Below, in pieces: positions 31,921 through 42,291 of a DNA stretch of 64,000 nucleotides. Source of the DNA: Catenaria anguillulae PL171 (lineage: Eukaryota; Blastocladiomycota; Blastocladiomycetes; Blastocladiales; Catenariaceae); the NCBI GenBank assembly GCA_002102555.1, contig MCFL01000041.1, forward strand, positions 1 to 64,000, given 5' to 3'. The translations under genes and the position numbers were made by a program. Under the pieces are notes generated by a model that saw nothing but the letters and a program-made list of their open reading frames with translations, was not told the origin of the DNA and did not search any database. Numbering within the stretch: position 1 is the first letter of the stretch; each line of letters starts with the position of its first letter.

Positions 31921-34182
31921 ATGACCAACTCTGCTATGGGCGGGCAACCAACGGGTGGGCCACCTATCGCAGAGAAACCCATCGTCAACCTTGTTGCCAA
32001 ACCTCAATCCATCACGGCTGACGGTGACGCCGAGCGAAAGGCAACCAATTCGGCTCTCGTCACATCCATCCTCAAGTCCCGGTTTGCAGACAAGATTCCA
32101 GATCATCTCAAAAATGTTCCACCTCGGCCACCGGCCGAGAACGTCGTGATGCGCACCATTCACCGACGCAAGAGCTCAATCAATGCCGCTGAAGCGACGG
32201 CCGCAGCCGCCGTCGTGGCTGGAGCGACGGCTGACAACAAAGGCGCTGATGGCGGAAATCGACGCGCATCAAAGGAGTCTGGAGGTGGAGCAGGGCATCA
32301 AAAGAGCCAAGGGGTTGAAAAGACGAATGGGAGCGGAGCAGTAGCCACTGCTACCGATGGAGATCCCCGAACCACTCCACCATCGTCAGGACCAAGCAAA
32401 CCGCTACCACTTCGTGTCATTCTGACGCTGTCGCTGTTTGCCTCGACATTCGCGACCTGCGTGGCCGTCTGGTCGCTCGTCACAACAGCAGGTGAACGCA
32501 ACTCGATTCTCAACGGCCAGGGAAACGCGATCTCATTACCATACCACATTGCCTTATTTCTTGCTCGCTCACTTGGACAAGCCGAAGACGATGTTCGACA
32601 AGCCATGTTTGGCTGGCGGAACGGCGTTTACAGTCCGATTGGTGCATCGCGTGACAGTGGCTTTGATTCCCAGGCGTCCAATTTGGCCAGTCGAATGGCC
32701 GCCCAGAGCAACGGGTGGCCAGGGTTACTCGGGTTTACCATGACTTCGGATTTGGCGGCATCGACGTCAAGCAACGCAGGAAACAACGGCATACCACTTG
32801 GATGGGGCATTCGCACGTCGTGCCTGTCGCCATCGACAGGACCAAGTACTGCGGCAAGTGCATTCGACACTCCGTCATTCGATCGCATCCGCCATTCAGG
32901 ACCAGCATGCAAGTCTATGGATCAGTGGATCTATCCTCGAGTCGGTCAAATGTCATCCGCCACTTCACAAGTCACAATTGTACCACTGGACTATTCTCCG
33001 TCAACCGCAACGCGCTTTGGCCAATCCGTCCAGCCCCTATCCACACAAGCATCCACAGTCCTGACCTGGCCCTGGTCCTCATTTGCCACCACGTCGCAAC
33101 GCAACCTGATTCCCTTATCCCCACCCACTTCACCTACATCGGGCGGTAACTGGTCGCTCCCCTACGTGTTTAGCAACTCGCTATGGATGGGCTTCCACAC
33201 GCACCACCAAGGCGGATGGCACGCAATTGCCGATGTTAACCTAACGTCGCTTCTCCCGTCGGCCATGTCAGCCGCCATCACGCTCACCAACCGCAAAGGC
33301 CGTGTCGTTCCCACCACCACAAAAACCTACCTTCTCGGCACCATCGCATACGGCGCCGACTCTGCAAAAATCACTGGCCTTCTCAACCTGCCTCCGGACA
33401 CGAAAACCATTGTCCTAGCTGCCTCGCACCTCTCGCTCACTGCGCCCATATCACTCACGGCCACGGCCTCGGCCACACTTGGCGATCCGATACTCGCACT
33501 CGTCAACACGGCCATCGGATCCAAATCGTACAACCTGACTGCCACAGGCATTCGCTCGTCACTCAACGGCGTGTGGGTTCGCGTCTCGGACACGCAAGGT
33601 GCGCTGGGCGGTTCCCGTGGCGCGCCCGCCCAAGTCAACCTGCATGGCCTGCTATCGTCGCCGGGCGCACACATCCGACTGGGCGGATTCGACGGTGCAA
33701 TGGACTTGACGCTCGCAACGGTCGTGCCTGAGGCGAGTTTTTATCCTGCCGATGTGGCTGCATTCTCTGGCACGGGCCTTGCAGTGCTTATGCTGAGCGT
33801 GCTGGTTGCATGTTCCCTTGGATGGGTTGCTGGAACACGCGCAGGCGTCATTTTGGATACCATGGCCACACGCGTCGCAGAGTATGCGCTGGCCAATGAC
33901 TTTGAGCGGCCCATTCCGTCGCTCGCCACGGCAAACATGTCGACGCTCGTGCAATCTGGGTCTATTCCCAAACTCAATGCGATTGCCGCAAGCACGGCAG
34001 GCATTAGCGCGCGGTCCGAAGAGTCCATGCTCGGGTCTGCACCGCCGGGCCCGTCGCACAATGGGTTGAATTTGAGCACGCCCAGGGAAGTCTGGCGCGG
34101 CATGTGGTTTGCCGAGCTGCATCAGGTTCGCCGGTGTATCAGAGAATTGGCCACGTGTTTGGCAAAGGGCGCGTGGAGCTGA
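31921..34182 (+). CDS. Third membrane receptor of the Cache-like plan, C-terminus uncertain
   Basis: A single frame of 753 residues. A polar Ala/Gly/Ser-rich N-terminus of about 160 residues is followed by a membrane segment (ILTLSLFASTFATCVAVWSL). The large predicted extracellular domain of about 440 residues is rich in Asn/Ser/Thr and contains GGWHAIADVNLTSLL, comparable to the Cache strand IGVASSDLDL. A second membrane segment (GLAVLMLSVLVACSLGWVAG) and a juxtamembrane region follow. The last residues, FAELHQVRRCIRELATCLAK, align with the C-terminal helix of the two Cache-type receptors. The frame stops at 34182. One extra base in the GGG run at 34167-34169 would extend it into VELRTLGGGGAGDHLHVHH and beyond, so the true C-terminus may lie further downstream. 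No catalytic domain is visible either way. Confidence 0.7.
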   Translation: MTNSAMGGQPTGGPPIAEKPIVNLVAKPQSITADGDAERKATNSALVTSILKSRFADKIPDHLKNVPPRPPAENVVMRTIHRRKSSINAAEATAAAAVVAGATADNKGADGGNRRASKESGGGAGHQKSQGVEKTNGSGAVATATDGDPRTTPPSSGPSKPLPLRVILTLSLFASTFATCVAVWSLVTTAGERNSILNGQGNAISLPYHIALFLARSLGQAEDDVRQAMFGWRNGVYSPIGASRDSGFDSQASNLASRMAAQSNGWPGLLGFTMTSDLAASTSSNAGNNGIPLGWGIRTSCLSPSTGPSTAASAFDTPSFDRIRHSGPACKSMDQWIYPRVGQMSSATSQVTIVPLDYSPSTATRFGQSVQPLSTQASTVLTWPWSSFATTSQRNLIPLSPPTSPTSGGNWSLPYVFSNSLWMGFHTHHQGGWHAIADVNLTSLLPSAMSAAITLTNRKGRVVPTTTKTYLLGTIAYGADSAKITGLLNLPPDTKTIVLAASHLSLTAPISLTATASATLGDPILALVNTAIGSKSYNLTATGIRSSLNGVWVRVSDTQGALGGSRGAPAQVNLHGLLSSPGAHIRLGGFDGAMDLTLATVVPEASFYPADVAAFSGTGLAVLMLSVLVACSLGWVAGTRAGVILDTMATRVAEYALANDFERPIPSLATANMSTLVQSGSIPKLNAIAASTAGISARSEESMLGSAPPGPSHNGLNLSTPREVWRGMWFAELHQVRRCIRELATCLAKGAWS

Positions 34183-34631
34183 GGACATTGGGCGGTGGTG
34201 GAGCGGGCGACCATTTGCATGTGCATCATCCGCATCATCCAAAGTCGGGCAGCGTTGGGAATCAGAAGAGGATTACGGTTGTGCCGGTGGTTGCGCCGGC
34301 AAAGTGGAGGATGTGGAGGGCAAGGGCAAGTGAGTGGGGCTGTTGGCAATCGCACACCAGATTTGCACATAGAGAGAAAGGTTCTTGTTGGTTTTGTAAA
34401 GGAATGCACTTGCAGTCTGAGTTGTTGTCTATCCCCATCCACGTCATGGCAGGGTCGGATGAGACTCAAGAACATCAAAACTGAAGAGTATATACACATC
34501 GCTCCACCCCCGATATAAGCGGCACTGCAGGATATCTCAAGCCAACGGGCATGACACCCAAACATATCAAGGAAAGAAAAAAGCAACAATCGGATCTTTC
34601 ACAAGGCCCCGATCACTTAGCAAGACCTGGT
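34183..34631. other. Convergent region, possible C-terminal extension of the third receptor
   Basis: A 449-bp stretch between convergent genes. Its first 150 bp have coding-like composition in the plus frame that would be entered after a one-base correction at 34167-34169. A GTGAGT donor-like site lies near 34330. The rest shows nothing recognisable. Confidence 0.35.
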
Positions 34632-35418
34632 TCACTTGCTCGAAGTCGGCATGGGTCCACTCCGAATCACCACGACGGGCGCAGGGCAATGCTGCGTGAC
34701 ATAGTCGCTAACGGATCCAAGAACAAACCTGGCAATGGCATTGCGGCCACGCGAGCCCATGACGACGGCCGCGGCATTGACTTGCTTTGCAGAATCCACA
34801 ATGATTTCGCGAGCGTCGCCCACCTTGACCTCGACAAACACGTTGATTTTGAACTTGTCGAGGCGCGATTCGATGGATTTGTCGACGAATTTTTGGGCGG
34901 TTTTCATGGCCTGGTGCGATGGAGAGGCAATAGCGAGACAAAGTGAGCCAACCGGAAATGGAACGACCATGAGACGTGGGAAATCGCGGGCGTACGTCGG
35001 CAACAATTTCTTCTCTGACATTCGACTTGGACGCGACCATGTCCTCGTAGAACATGTCGGTGAGCGCGGCCTCGTCAACAACGTGAAGCAAGGTCAGAAT
35101 GTCTCCATCTACACAACACGCACAATAAACGCATGTCGCTAGCGGTAAGAATTGCTCAATCCGGCGCTCGTAGAGGAATGAACACAAACCCTTAATGAGG
35201 TTTTCAACCGCCCAATTCAACGCGTCCGTCGACGCACCACCGTCGGTCGGGTCGACGCACACGAGGATCCGGCGGCGCTTGGCATCGCCCTCACGAGGGG
35301 CAATGGTGGCCTCGAGCTCTTGAGCGTTTTCAACCAGCATTGGCGCGTTGCCGTTGTTGAAGGAGAGCTCGTGGCGGGCAGATGGAAGCGGGTGCTTTTC
35401 GTCGTGGATGATGGACAT
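34632..35418 (-). CDS. Universal stress protein (USP/UspA domain)
   Basis: Three exons: 35190-35418, 34996-35108 and 34632-34910. The product is 206 residues in an intact frame. The USP alpha/beta fold starts with RRRILVCVDPTDGGASTDAL (first strand and Walker-like loop). DGDILTLLHVVDEA follows, and the fold ends with the ATP-binding signature VVMGSRGRNAIARFVLGSVS, then CPAPVVVI. This GxxG-x9-GS pattern places it among ATP-binding USPs. Such proteins are soluble and commonly stress- or nutrient-regulated; their biochemical role in fungi is poorly defined. It is divergent from the NIF3-like gene. Confidence 0.93.
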
Positions 35419-36031
35419 GGTTGGTTGATGATGTAGATTACGTGGTTACGAATTGGTTGAATGGTTGTTTGACATGGAAGCGTGTCGTCTGCTATGTCAA
35501 GGACGACGGGACTCTGACTGAGTTTTATACAGACGTCTCGGCCTCGCCCAACGACGATCGCGTCGACAGTTGTGCTCGACAAAGTTTTTCGTGACGGCGG
35601 GAACAAGCTTCCGCTTCCGAGTCGTCGCTGGCATGGTTGGCCCCATTTTTTTCATGAGACGTTTCTCCATTTCCGGCTGTTGAATAAATATTTACCTACG
35701 TACCTGCATGACCACCCCAAATGCCCACTGCATGAGTCAGACTGACCAGTGATGGCACAAGTCAATCAGACGCAACCAGCATCCATGACAGGTCTTGATC
35801 ATGCCATATATGTATGTAGCTGGCAATTCCCCGAATGACATCGGAAGTATTTCCCTGCCAATACCAAAGAGCAATTGGCGACTCACAGCCAAACGCTAGA
35901 GAAATATTTACATACATACGTCTGTCAAGGACGATCGTCGGCGGGTTGCCGGTCGAAACGGACGGACGAGCAAGGTGCGAGACGTGACGAAGAAGCTTGC
36001 GCCAATATAAATCAGTCTCCATGAAACTGCC
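35419..36031. other. Divergent promoter region (USP / NIF3-like)
   Basis: A 613-bp stretch between divergently transcribed genes. No coding segment was recognised. It includes AT-rich patches around 35680-35700 and 35880-35920. Confidence 0.5.
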
Positions 36032-37212
36032 ATGAAAATGTCGCTTCTCCGCAGCGTAGTCTCCGCATTCGAGCGCTTTGCCCCCTCCGCCTCGCCGAAA
36101 CCGCCTGGGACAATGTCGGCGTCCTGGTCGAAGGTCCGCAGTCCCGAACCCGTCGGCAAACTCTTCTCCCGTCAGCGTTTTTTTTTTGACCGTATCTCGT
36201 CATGATGCTGTAGCTCCGTATCCTCGCGAGGCAGCAAAGCGAGTGTTTCTCACCATCGATTTGACTCCCGAAGTGCTCGACGAAGCCTTGCAGCACGACG
36301 ATGTCGGCGGTTTGTGTGAAGGATCCTGATTGTTTGCACTCCCGCGACGGCAAGTGCTGACGTTGGAAACCTAATCGTGTCATGTAGTCATTGTCGCCTA
36401 CCACCCAACCATCTTCCGGTCCGTCATGCCCTGACCCTACCCTGCTTTTTCACTTACTGGTATCTCACCCAATCGTGTTGTTTTTTTCGCCATCCATAGC
36501 GGCTGGAAACGCCTCAACTTGCCAACGGACTCGACTCGCGACGCCGAAGTCATCAAGCAAGCCATGATCCTCAAGCTTGCCGCCAAGGGCGTGTCCCTGT
36601 ACTGCCCGCACACGTCGCTCGACGCAGCCTCGGGCGGCATCAATGACTGGCTCGCTTCGGGCTTGTCCAACTGGCCATCGAATCGGTTGAGCCCGTGGTG
36701 CCTACCGCCGAGTCGACGTGCGAGGCGCCTCAGGGTCAGGGAAGGGTGGTGACATTGCGCGAGCCCAAGACAGTGGGCGAGGTTGTGGGTGCGATCAAGG
36801 GGCATTTGGGACTGGCGCATGGTACTTTTTTTTTGGCTTTTTGTATCTCGCCCAGCAGCCGTGTGTCTCATGTTGACATGTCTATTTGATGTCGCAGTTC
36901 GCCTCGCACAAGCTGCCTCTAACCACCTCGTTCGAACCATTGCCATCTGCGCCGGGTCTGGCCAATCAGTCTTTTCGCGCCTGCCACAACCCCACGGATC
37001 TGTACTGGACAGGCGAGATGAGCCATCACGAAGTGCTTGCTGCGGTGCAAACCAAGACACATGTGGTGCTGTGCGAGCACACCAATACAGAGCGCGGATA
37101 CTTGGCGGCAGTGTTGCAGCGCAAGTTGCAGGAGGAGTTGACGGTGGCGGGCGCAGATGGCGTGCATGTGGTGGTGAGTCGAGTGGATCGGGATCCGCTG
37201 GTTGTCGTTTAG
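36032..37212 (+). CDS. NIF3-like (DUF34) protein; several frame losses
   Basis: Best model has five exons: 36032-36133 (or to 36151), 36214-36309, 36388-36418, 36500-36821 and 36898-37212. The third exon is only 31 bases. Conserved NIF3 motifs appear in order: LAETAWDNVGVLVE, RVFLTIDLTPEVLDEAL, DDVGVIVAYHPTIFRGWKR, GVSLYCPHTSLDAASGGIND, TIAICAGSG and TDLYWTGEMSHHEVLAA, with CEHTNTERGYL near the end. The His and Asp/Glu residues in HTSLD and EMSHHE match family metal ligands. The frame is lost at three places: 36081-36085 (C run, one base), 36659-36661 (GGG, one base) and about 36955-36995 (equivalent to two missing bases). With these restored the protein is about 289 residues, normal for the family. 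NIF3 proteins are widespread metal-binding proteins, recently linked to damaged-metabolite handling. Confidence 0.82.
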
Positions 37213-37918
37213 TTTGTGTACGGGAAGTATGCGTGGTTCGACCGCAATACAGGGTATGTGTGTGTATGTCTGACTGATAACTTTGGATTCACAGAGTCTC
37301 AGTGCTGGCCTTGGTAGTAGGAATTACCCACTGTCTTGAAGCAGCTTGTTTCCGCTGCTGATCTGCTGACCCACTGACCTGCTGCTTGCGTGCTCGTCTG
37401 GCTCCACTTTGGCTTTGATGGTGTGTCGAGTGAGACATCCTGCCCACACCACAACGATAAAAGCCGGCCACAACCCCACGCTGTCCGCCGTCTGCCCTCG
37501 AGTTCAAACTTCGCCAGTCACCGCGACATAGATCGGGCCCCGGCCGCGGGCTTAGTATGCTCACCCCCTCTCACACTTGAGCCCTACTGGCCCCTCCCTT
37601 TTCTTCGCTGCAAGGCTTCGCGTCTCAACATGCACCTCCTCGCTGTCTCGTCCAAGACGACCAGCTCCTCAACGCGCTCGCCGCTCCATATTGGACCTGT
37701 CATATGCCGCCCCTCGACCCTCCAATTCCAGTCCCCCTTGGCGACCCTCGACCTATCCGTCAAACCTCGGCTGGTTGACCTACTTCTCCAAATTGGCCCA
37801 TCTCGCCCTCTTCCCAAACCCCAACTGCGGCCTCGTCCCAAAACTTCCAAGTCCCACGTCGGCGCACTTCCTGCCGTGATATACTCCTCGTGATCCGTCC
37901 AGTGGTCACCCTTCAAAC
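37213..37918. other. Intergenic or 5' part of the following unresolved gene
   Basis: About 700 bp with short open frames on the plus strand. The segment 37600-37900 is C-rich and open in several frames, with no motif. It may be a leader or first exon of the membrane protein at about 37919-38510, but I could not define splice sites. Confidence 0.35.
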
Positions 37919-38510
37919 ATGGGAAGAAGACTTGCTGGTAACGACCATCTCTTCTCCCGCTGCTGCATGCTGCTCGCTCACACACAAACCTACCACAAAA
38001 CAAGCCTTAATTGTAACTCTTCGGCTTCCTCGCTCCGCGCACCGTCACCAATCCCTTCACCACGGCCGCGCTCGCGCAACACGGCTGGAGTGGGCTATAA
38101 TGGTCGCCCAGGCGGGACGGTGTCGCCGACAGCGGGACCAATAACAGTGACAGCAGCAGCGACAAAGAGGACGATGACGACCACGATTATCACCTTATCG
38201 TCATGTCCGCCAACGGCCACCTCCGGCTGGACGTGGACCAGTCGTTCGCGACGCCGAGTCAGGTGTCAAGCTACCACCACCCCGTTCAGGCACCTCGACT
38301 CGCTGCGTTGGCACGCGTTTATTGCCGCCCTCGTGGTCCTCGTCGTCCTGGCGGCAGCAATGCTCGTGTTTGCCGCTCGTTGGTCCTTGTCAGCGGTCGG
38401 CGCCGTATCGCGCGTTTGGTGGTGGCGGTGGTGGCGTGCGTGGTTTTCATGTGGGCGTGCCGGCATGCTACGTTGTGGCTCACCCGTTCCCCATTGTCCA
38501 ACCACTAACT
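37919..38510 (+). CDS. Possible single-pass membrane protein, model unresolved
   Basis: Coding-like sequence on the plus strand that changes frame. One frame reads a low-complexity stretch, then the acidic NSDSSSDKEDDDDHDYHLIV and SANGHLRLDVDQSFATPSQV to about 38290. The adjoining stretch in another frame has HLDSLRWHAFIAALVVLVVL, a strong membrane segment with a basic/Trp-rich flank. Joining them needs two missing bases or one extra base. If real, this is a protein with an acidic N-terminal domain and one transmembrane helix. I see no family signature, start codon or end that can be defended; the coordinates are approximate. Confidence 0.3.
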
Positions 38511-39489
38511 ACCAATTTAACTGCTCTACACAGTGGCGTCGCCGGTCGGGCGGTCCTGCTGCCTGTCGTTTTCCTTTTTTTTTGTCCTCGCCGCCGCTAT
38601 CTACTCTTTTTTTTTTTTTGTTTGTTTGTTGGTGCAGACCTCGTATCTCACCTTACTTTCTCTTTTCTCTTTTCCCCTTTTCTTCGCGCAGAGATCTGTT
38701 TCTGCCCTACTTGTGGGCCGGGTCATGACACCCCCTCCTTCTTCCCCCGCTGCCTTCGACTTTCCACGATATCCTCTCGTATCCCCGAACCCTTGTATTG
38801 CTTCCCCAGCTTGCATCATTTTCCGCCACACGCCACCTTCCCCTCGGCAGAGTTTCGCTCTTGTATGTTTCTCCACATCATTTATCCAGCATCCCTTCTT
38901 ACCTTCCTTGTCAGTCGGATTCCGCATAAGCGAGATTGGTGCATGATAAACAGCCCAAGCACAGACACGTGAACCTGAAAGCAACGACGACAAAGCAACA
39001 AAAGCAAATCACGATATACTTCGGGTAAACAAGAACAAACATTGAAAAAAAAAACAGGGCAAACGAAAAGAAAAACACATGGATGGGCCAGCATAGAATA
39101 TGAACATGGCGAGCAAGCACGAGGCGAGACGCGAGCGAGGCTGACCAGTGATGGCAGACAAGAAAGAAAGATATCTGGGAGCCTGGGGATGCCAGGGACA
39201 GAATGGAAGGAGAAAAGGCGAGCGAAAAGATGGATGACTGAGATATGGGAATCGAGGAGGCCAGCGCAAGGACGCAGGCGTTGTCGCGGGAGGGTCTGCG
39301 GAGGATGGACAGATAAGACTTTGGGCGAGGTGTGGTGAGGAATGGCAAGGAGCAATATGCACACAAGAGGGGAAGAAAAAAAAAATGAAGTCAATCGAAA
39401 GGAAAATGGATTTCAAGCCTGAAGATCAATTGGAAGAGAAGGGCCAGATCCGACAACAAAGCGTCCACACGTGGTCCGTGTATCTCATT
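38511..39489. other. Pyrimidine/purine-skewed intergenic region
   Basis: About 980 bp. The left half is T/C-rich on the plus strand (several T runs of 9-13 bases between 38570 and 38625). The right half, about 38950-39420, is A/G-rich. The open frames in it are products of this skew, being Phe/Ser/Leu-rich. No gene is supported. It may contain 3' UTRs. Confidence 0.5.
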
Positions 39490-41945
39490 TCAGATGGCCG
39501 CTGACGCTGTCGACCCATTCTGTTGCGCCTGCGCCAACGGATCCTTTGGCCGCCCGACCAATGGCGACGGCGCAGGTGAGGGGCTCGGCGAGTCGGGAAA
39601 CACTTCTTGTTGCAGCGGATGACGCTTCGCCGGAACCGAAATGGGCGCAACCGAGAGGTACGGGGTTGGTACTGGTGCGGAACTGTTTGTTGCCAAGGAG
39701 GATGGCACAATATCGGACGATGATGATGAAACAGACAAGGAGGACGACGGCGGCTGCTGAGATGGAGGAGATGCGAGACCAGCCTTGAACATTTCTTGCA
39801 AGTTGCCCGAGGGAGTCGCGCGACGCAGCAACTGTTGTTGCTGCTGATGACTCATCTGCGGCGTGCCTGTCGCGGCCACCGGCATCGGTGACTTGCCGCG
39901 CACGATTCCCGCAGCATACAGCTGCTCGGGCGACGAATGCAACCGTGGGTTATGCGGCGGCTCGAGCTGCGACGACTGCGATGCGCGCCGTTGTGCCTCC
40001 ACCTCCTCGACACCAGTCTCACCCGCCGCAGGCGCTGCCACCGGTGTCGCCGGGGCGGGCCGCTTGGCCAGCCACGGATGCGTCAGCACCTGCTCAATGT
40101 TTGCACGATCCGACGGGCTCTTCCTCAGCATCCACCGCAGCAAATGAATCACCTCCTCAGATGCCCTGGGCTTACCCGCATTCGGGCCGCGCGAATACTT
40201 TGGAATCGGCACCTCGGCATTCAGCACTTGCGACACGTTTGCAAACGGCGCGCCGGAAAACATGATGGTGTAGAGCAAAATGCCGAGCGCCCACACCTCT
40301 TGCTCGGGCCCACGGTACTTGTGGCCTTGAAGCACCTCTGGCGGGCAGTACTGCAAGGTGCCAGCAAACCGGTCAAATAAACGGCCGTTGGACGGGACCA
40401 TGAGCGCCGACCCGAAATCGATAATCTTGACATTGAAATGCTGGTCAACAACAATGTTTTCGTCCTTGATGTCGCGATGCACGATCCGGTACGAGTCGAG
40501 GTAGTGCACGGCCGACACGACTTGACCAAAGATTTTGCGCGCAATGTCCTCGGATAGCCGCGAGTTTGCTTCGATGCATTCAAACAGGTCCATCGAGTGG
40601 CGCTTGCCGAGCACGGGTGGGCGGCCCGTCACTGCGGATTCGCTTGTAGAACGGTGCACTTGGGGCGGTTGCGCCGATTGAGACCGCATGGCGGTCGGGT
40701 CCATGTTCTTTTTCCACGGGACGCCGTGCAGCTCCATGACCAGGTAGTAGAAGCGCTTGTCCTAAAGCCAAGAAGTAAATTCACGGAGTACGTGTAAGCG
40801 TTGGCAATGCAGGAGAGCCGAGAGTTAGTTAAGCAAAGAGCGTACCGTAAAGAAATCGTGGAATCCGATAATGTTGGGGTGCCGCATGTTCTTCAAAATG
40901 TACACTTCCATAGGAATGACCCCAAGAACGGGATCCTTGACGAGCGAATGCACGGGCACCTTGTCCTTGAAGATAAACTTGACAGCAACTTCGACCTCTG
41001 TTGTTGTAGTAGTAGGAGGCCAAGGCCATTTGCTCACCAATTAGCAGGTCGTAGGTCAACGGAAAGCGCAAAGGGGCACGTACGATCTTCAACGCGGATC
41101 GCCGTCACCACAAACCCAAACCCGCCAGACCCAAGCTCGTCACCCACAATGTACTTTGACTCAAACTCGGGCAGCAACTTGTATCTCTCGAGCATGGACT
41201 GCGCAACCGACTTTGCCTGCGGCTTTTCTTGCGCCGCGGCGGGCTGCTGTTGCTGTTGCTGCTGCGACCCGGACCCAGCCACCACTGGTGTAGGTGCCAC
41301 AATCACGGGCTTTGATGGCAACAGCGACTTGTTTGGATACAAGGGTTGCGGCTTGACAATGTGCGCCAAATGCTGTGCCGACGTGGACGAAGTCATCCCC
41401 GAACCGCCTGATCCGATCGCTGCCGAACTCATGCTGCGGGTCGCTGTCGCATACGGGTTCACGGCCGCCGCCCCACCGCCGTTCCTACTGCCACCGGCCC
41501 CGCCGCTTGTCGGCAAACCCGTGACGCCCGTGCCGAGCGGTGTCATGCCCGACGCTGCATTCTGATGATGGTGCCACGGCACGGGTGAGCCCGTGGGCGA
41601 CGGCACCCCAGCGTCCACCCCGCCTGCCGAGTTTGCATGCGGATGGTTGCCCATGGAATGCCGATACTGTGCCGATCCATTTGCACGGCCCACGCTGCCG
41701 ACCCGATGCAAGTGCGTCGCCCCGCCACCGTTCGGGCCAGGCGTGCTGGGACTTGCGGGCGGCGCGTGGCCCATGTGTGCCATTTGTTGGTTGATCTCGT
41801 ACAGCTGCTGGTGGTACTCGTGGCGGTCGGCGTATGCGCGGTCCGACGACTCCGTTGATGTGCCAATGTTGGAGGGGACGCTGTGTTGGTACGAGGCGAG
41901 ATGCGACGCGTTGGAGCGCAAAAAGGCCACGTGGGTTGGTGACAT
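39490..41945 (-). CDS. PAS-kinase-type serine/threonine kinase, no PAS domain visible
   Basis: Three exons: 41084-41945, 40846-40997 and 39490-40761. The product is 761 residues. The first 270 residues are low complexity (Ala/Gly/His/Gln). The kinase domain begins YIVGDELGSGGFGFVV and continues with the lysine in VAVKFIFKDKV, then VHRDIKDENIVV, IIDFGSA and QYCPPEVL. It ends with YRGPEQEVWALGILLYTIMF and LTHPWLAKRP. GPEQEVWALG and the DLFECIE hinge region are typical of PAS kinase (PASK/Psk1/Psk2), which couples nutrient status to glycogen and translation control. A Pro/Ser/Gln-rich tail follows. No PAS fold is recognisable N-terminal to the kinase. An open frame continues upstream of 41945 to an acceptor-like site near 42001, so a further 5' exon is possible. 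Confidence 0.88.
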
Positions 41946-42291
41946 GAGGGCCGGGCCGGAGGAGAGGGGTGAATTGGCGCGGGAGATGACGAGGGGAACT
42001 ACACAGGCGGCGAATGAGCGGGAACATCAGTTAAGCGCGTCAACACGAACAATAGATTTGAGAAACACAAAAACAAAGAAATGTATCAACGAAAAAACGC
42101 AGAGCAAAAGCAGAGGAAGAAAGTGCGAGCTGAGCACGGAATAATGGTAAAAAAAACAATTGACAGGAACAAATCAAGCATAGCGCAACAAAAAGAAAGC
42201 AAACACAAATCTTGCATCTTGAATCTACACCACAGCGCGCCTTGGGAACTTGGGCTGAAAAAGGAAAAAAAGAGGGCAAAGGCAAAGAAAT
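41946..42291. other. Short intergenic region
   Basis: A 346-bp stretch between two minus-strand genes. The left 55 bp may be coding or 5' leader of the kinase gene. The rest is A-rich on the plus strand with no recognisable feature. Confidence 0.45.

Noticed and set aside
38560-39416. Phe/Ser/Leu-rich frames suggesting multi-TM proteins
   Set aside because: They arise from long pyrimidine and purine tracts, overlap in all frames and lack any conserved segment.
41480-42027. Minus-strand frames overlapping exon 1 of the kinase
   Set aside because: Shadows of the GC-rich low-complexity exon; only the frame leading into the glycine loop is supported.
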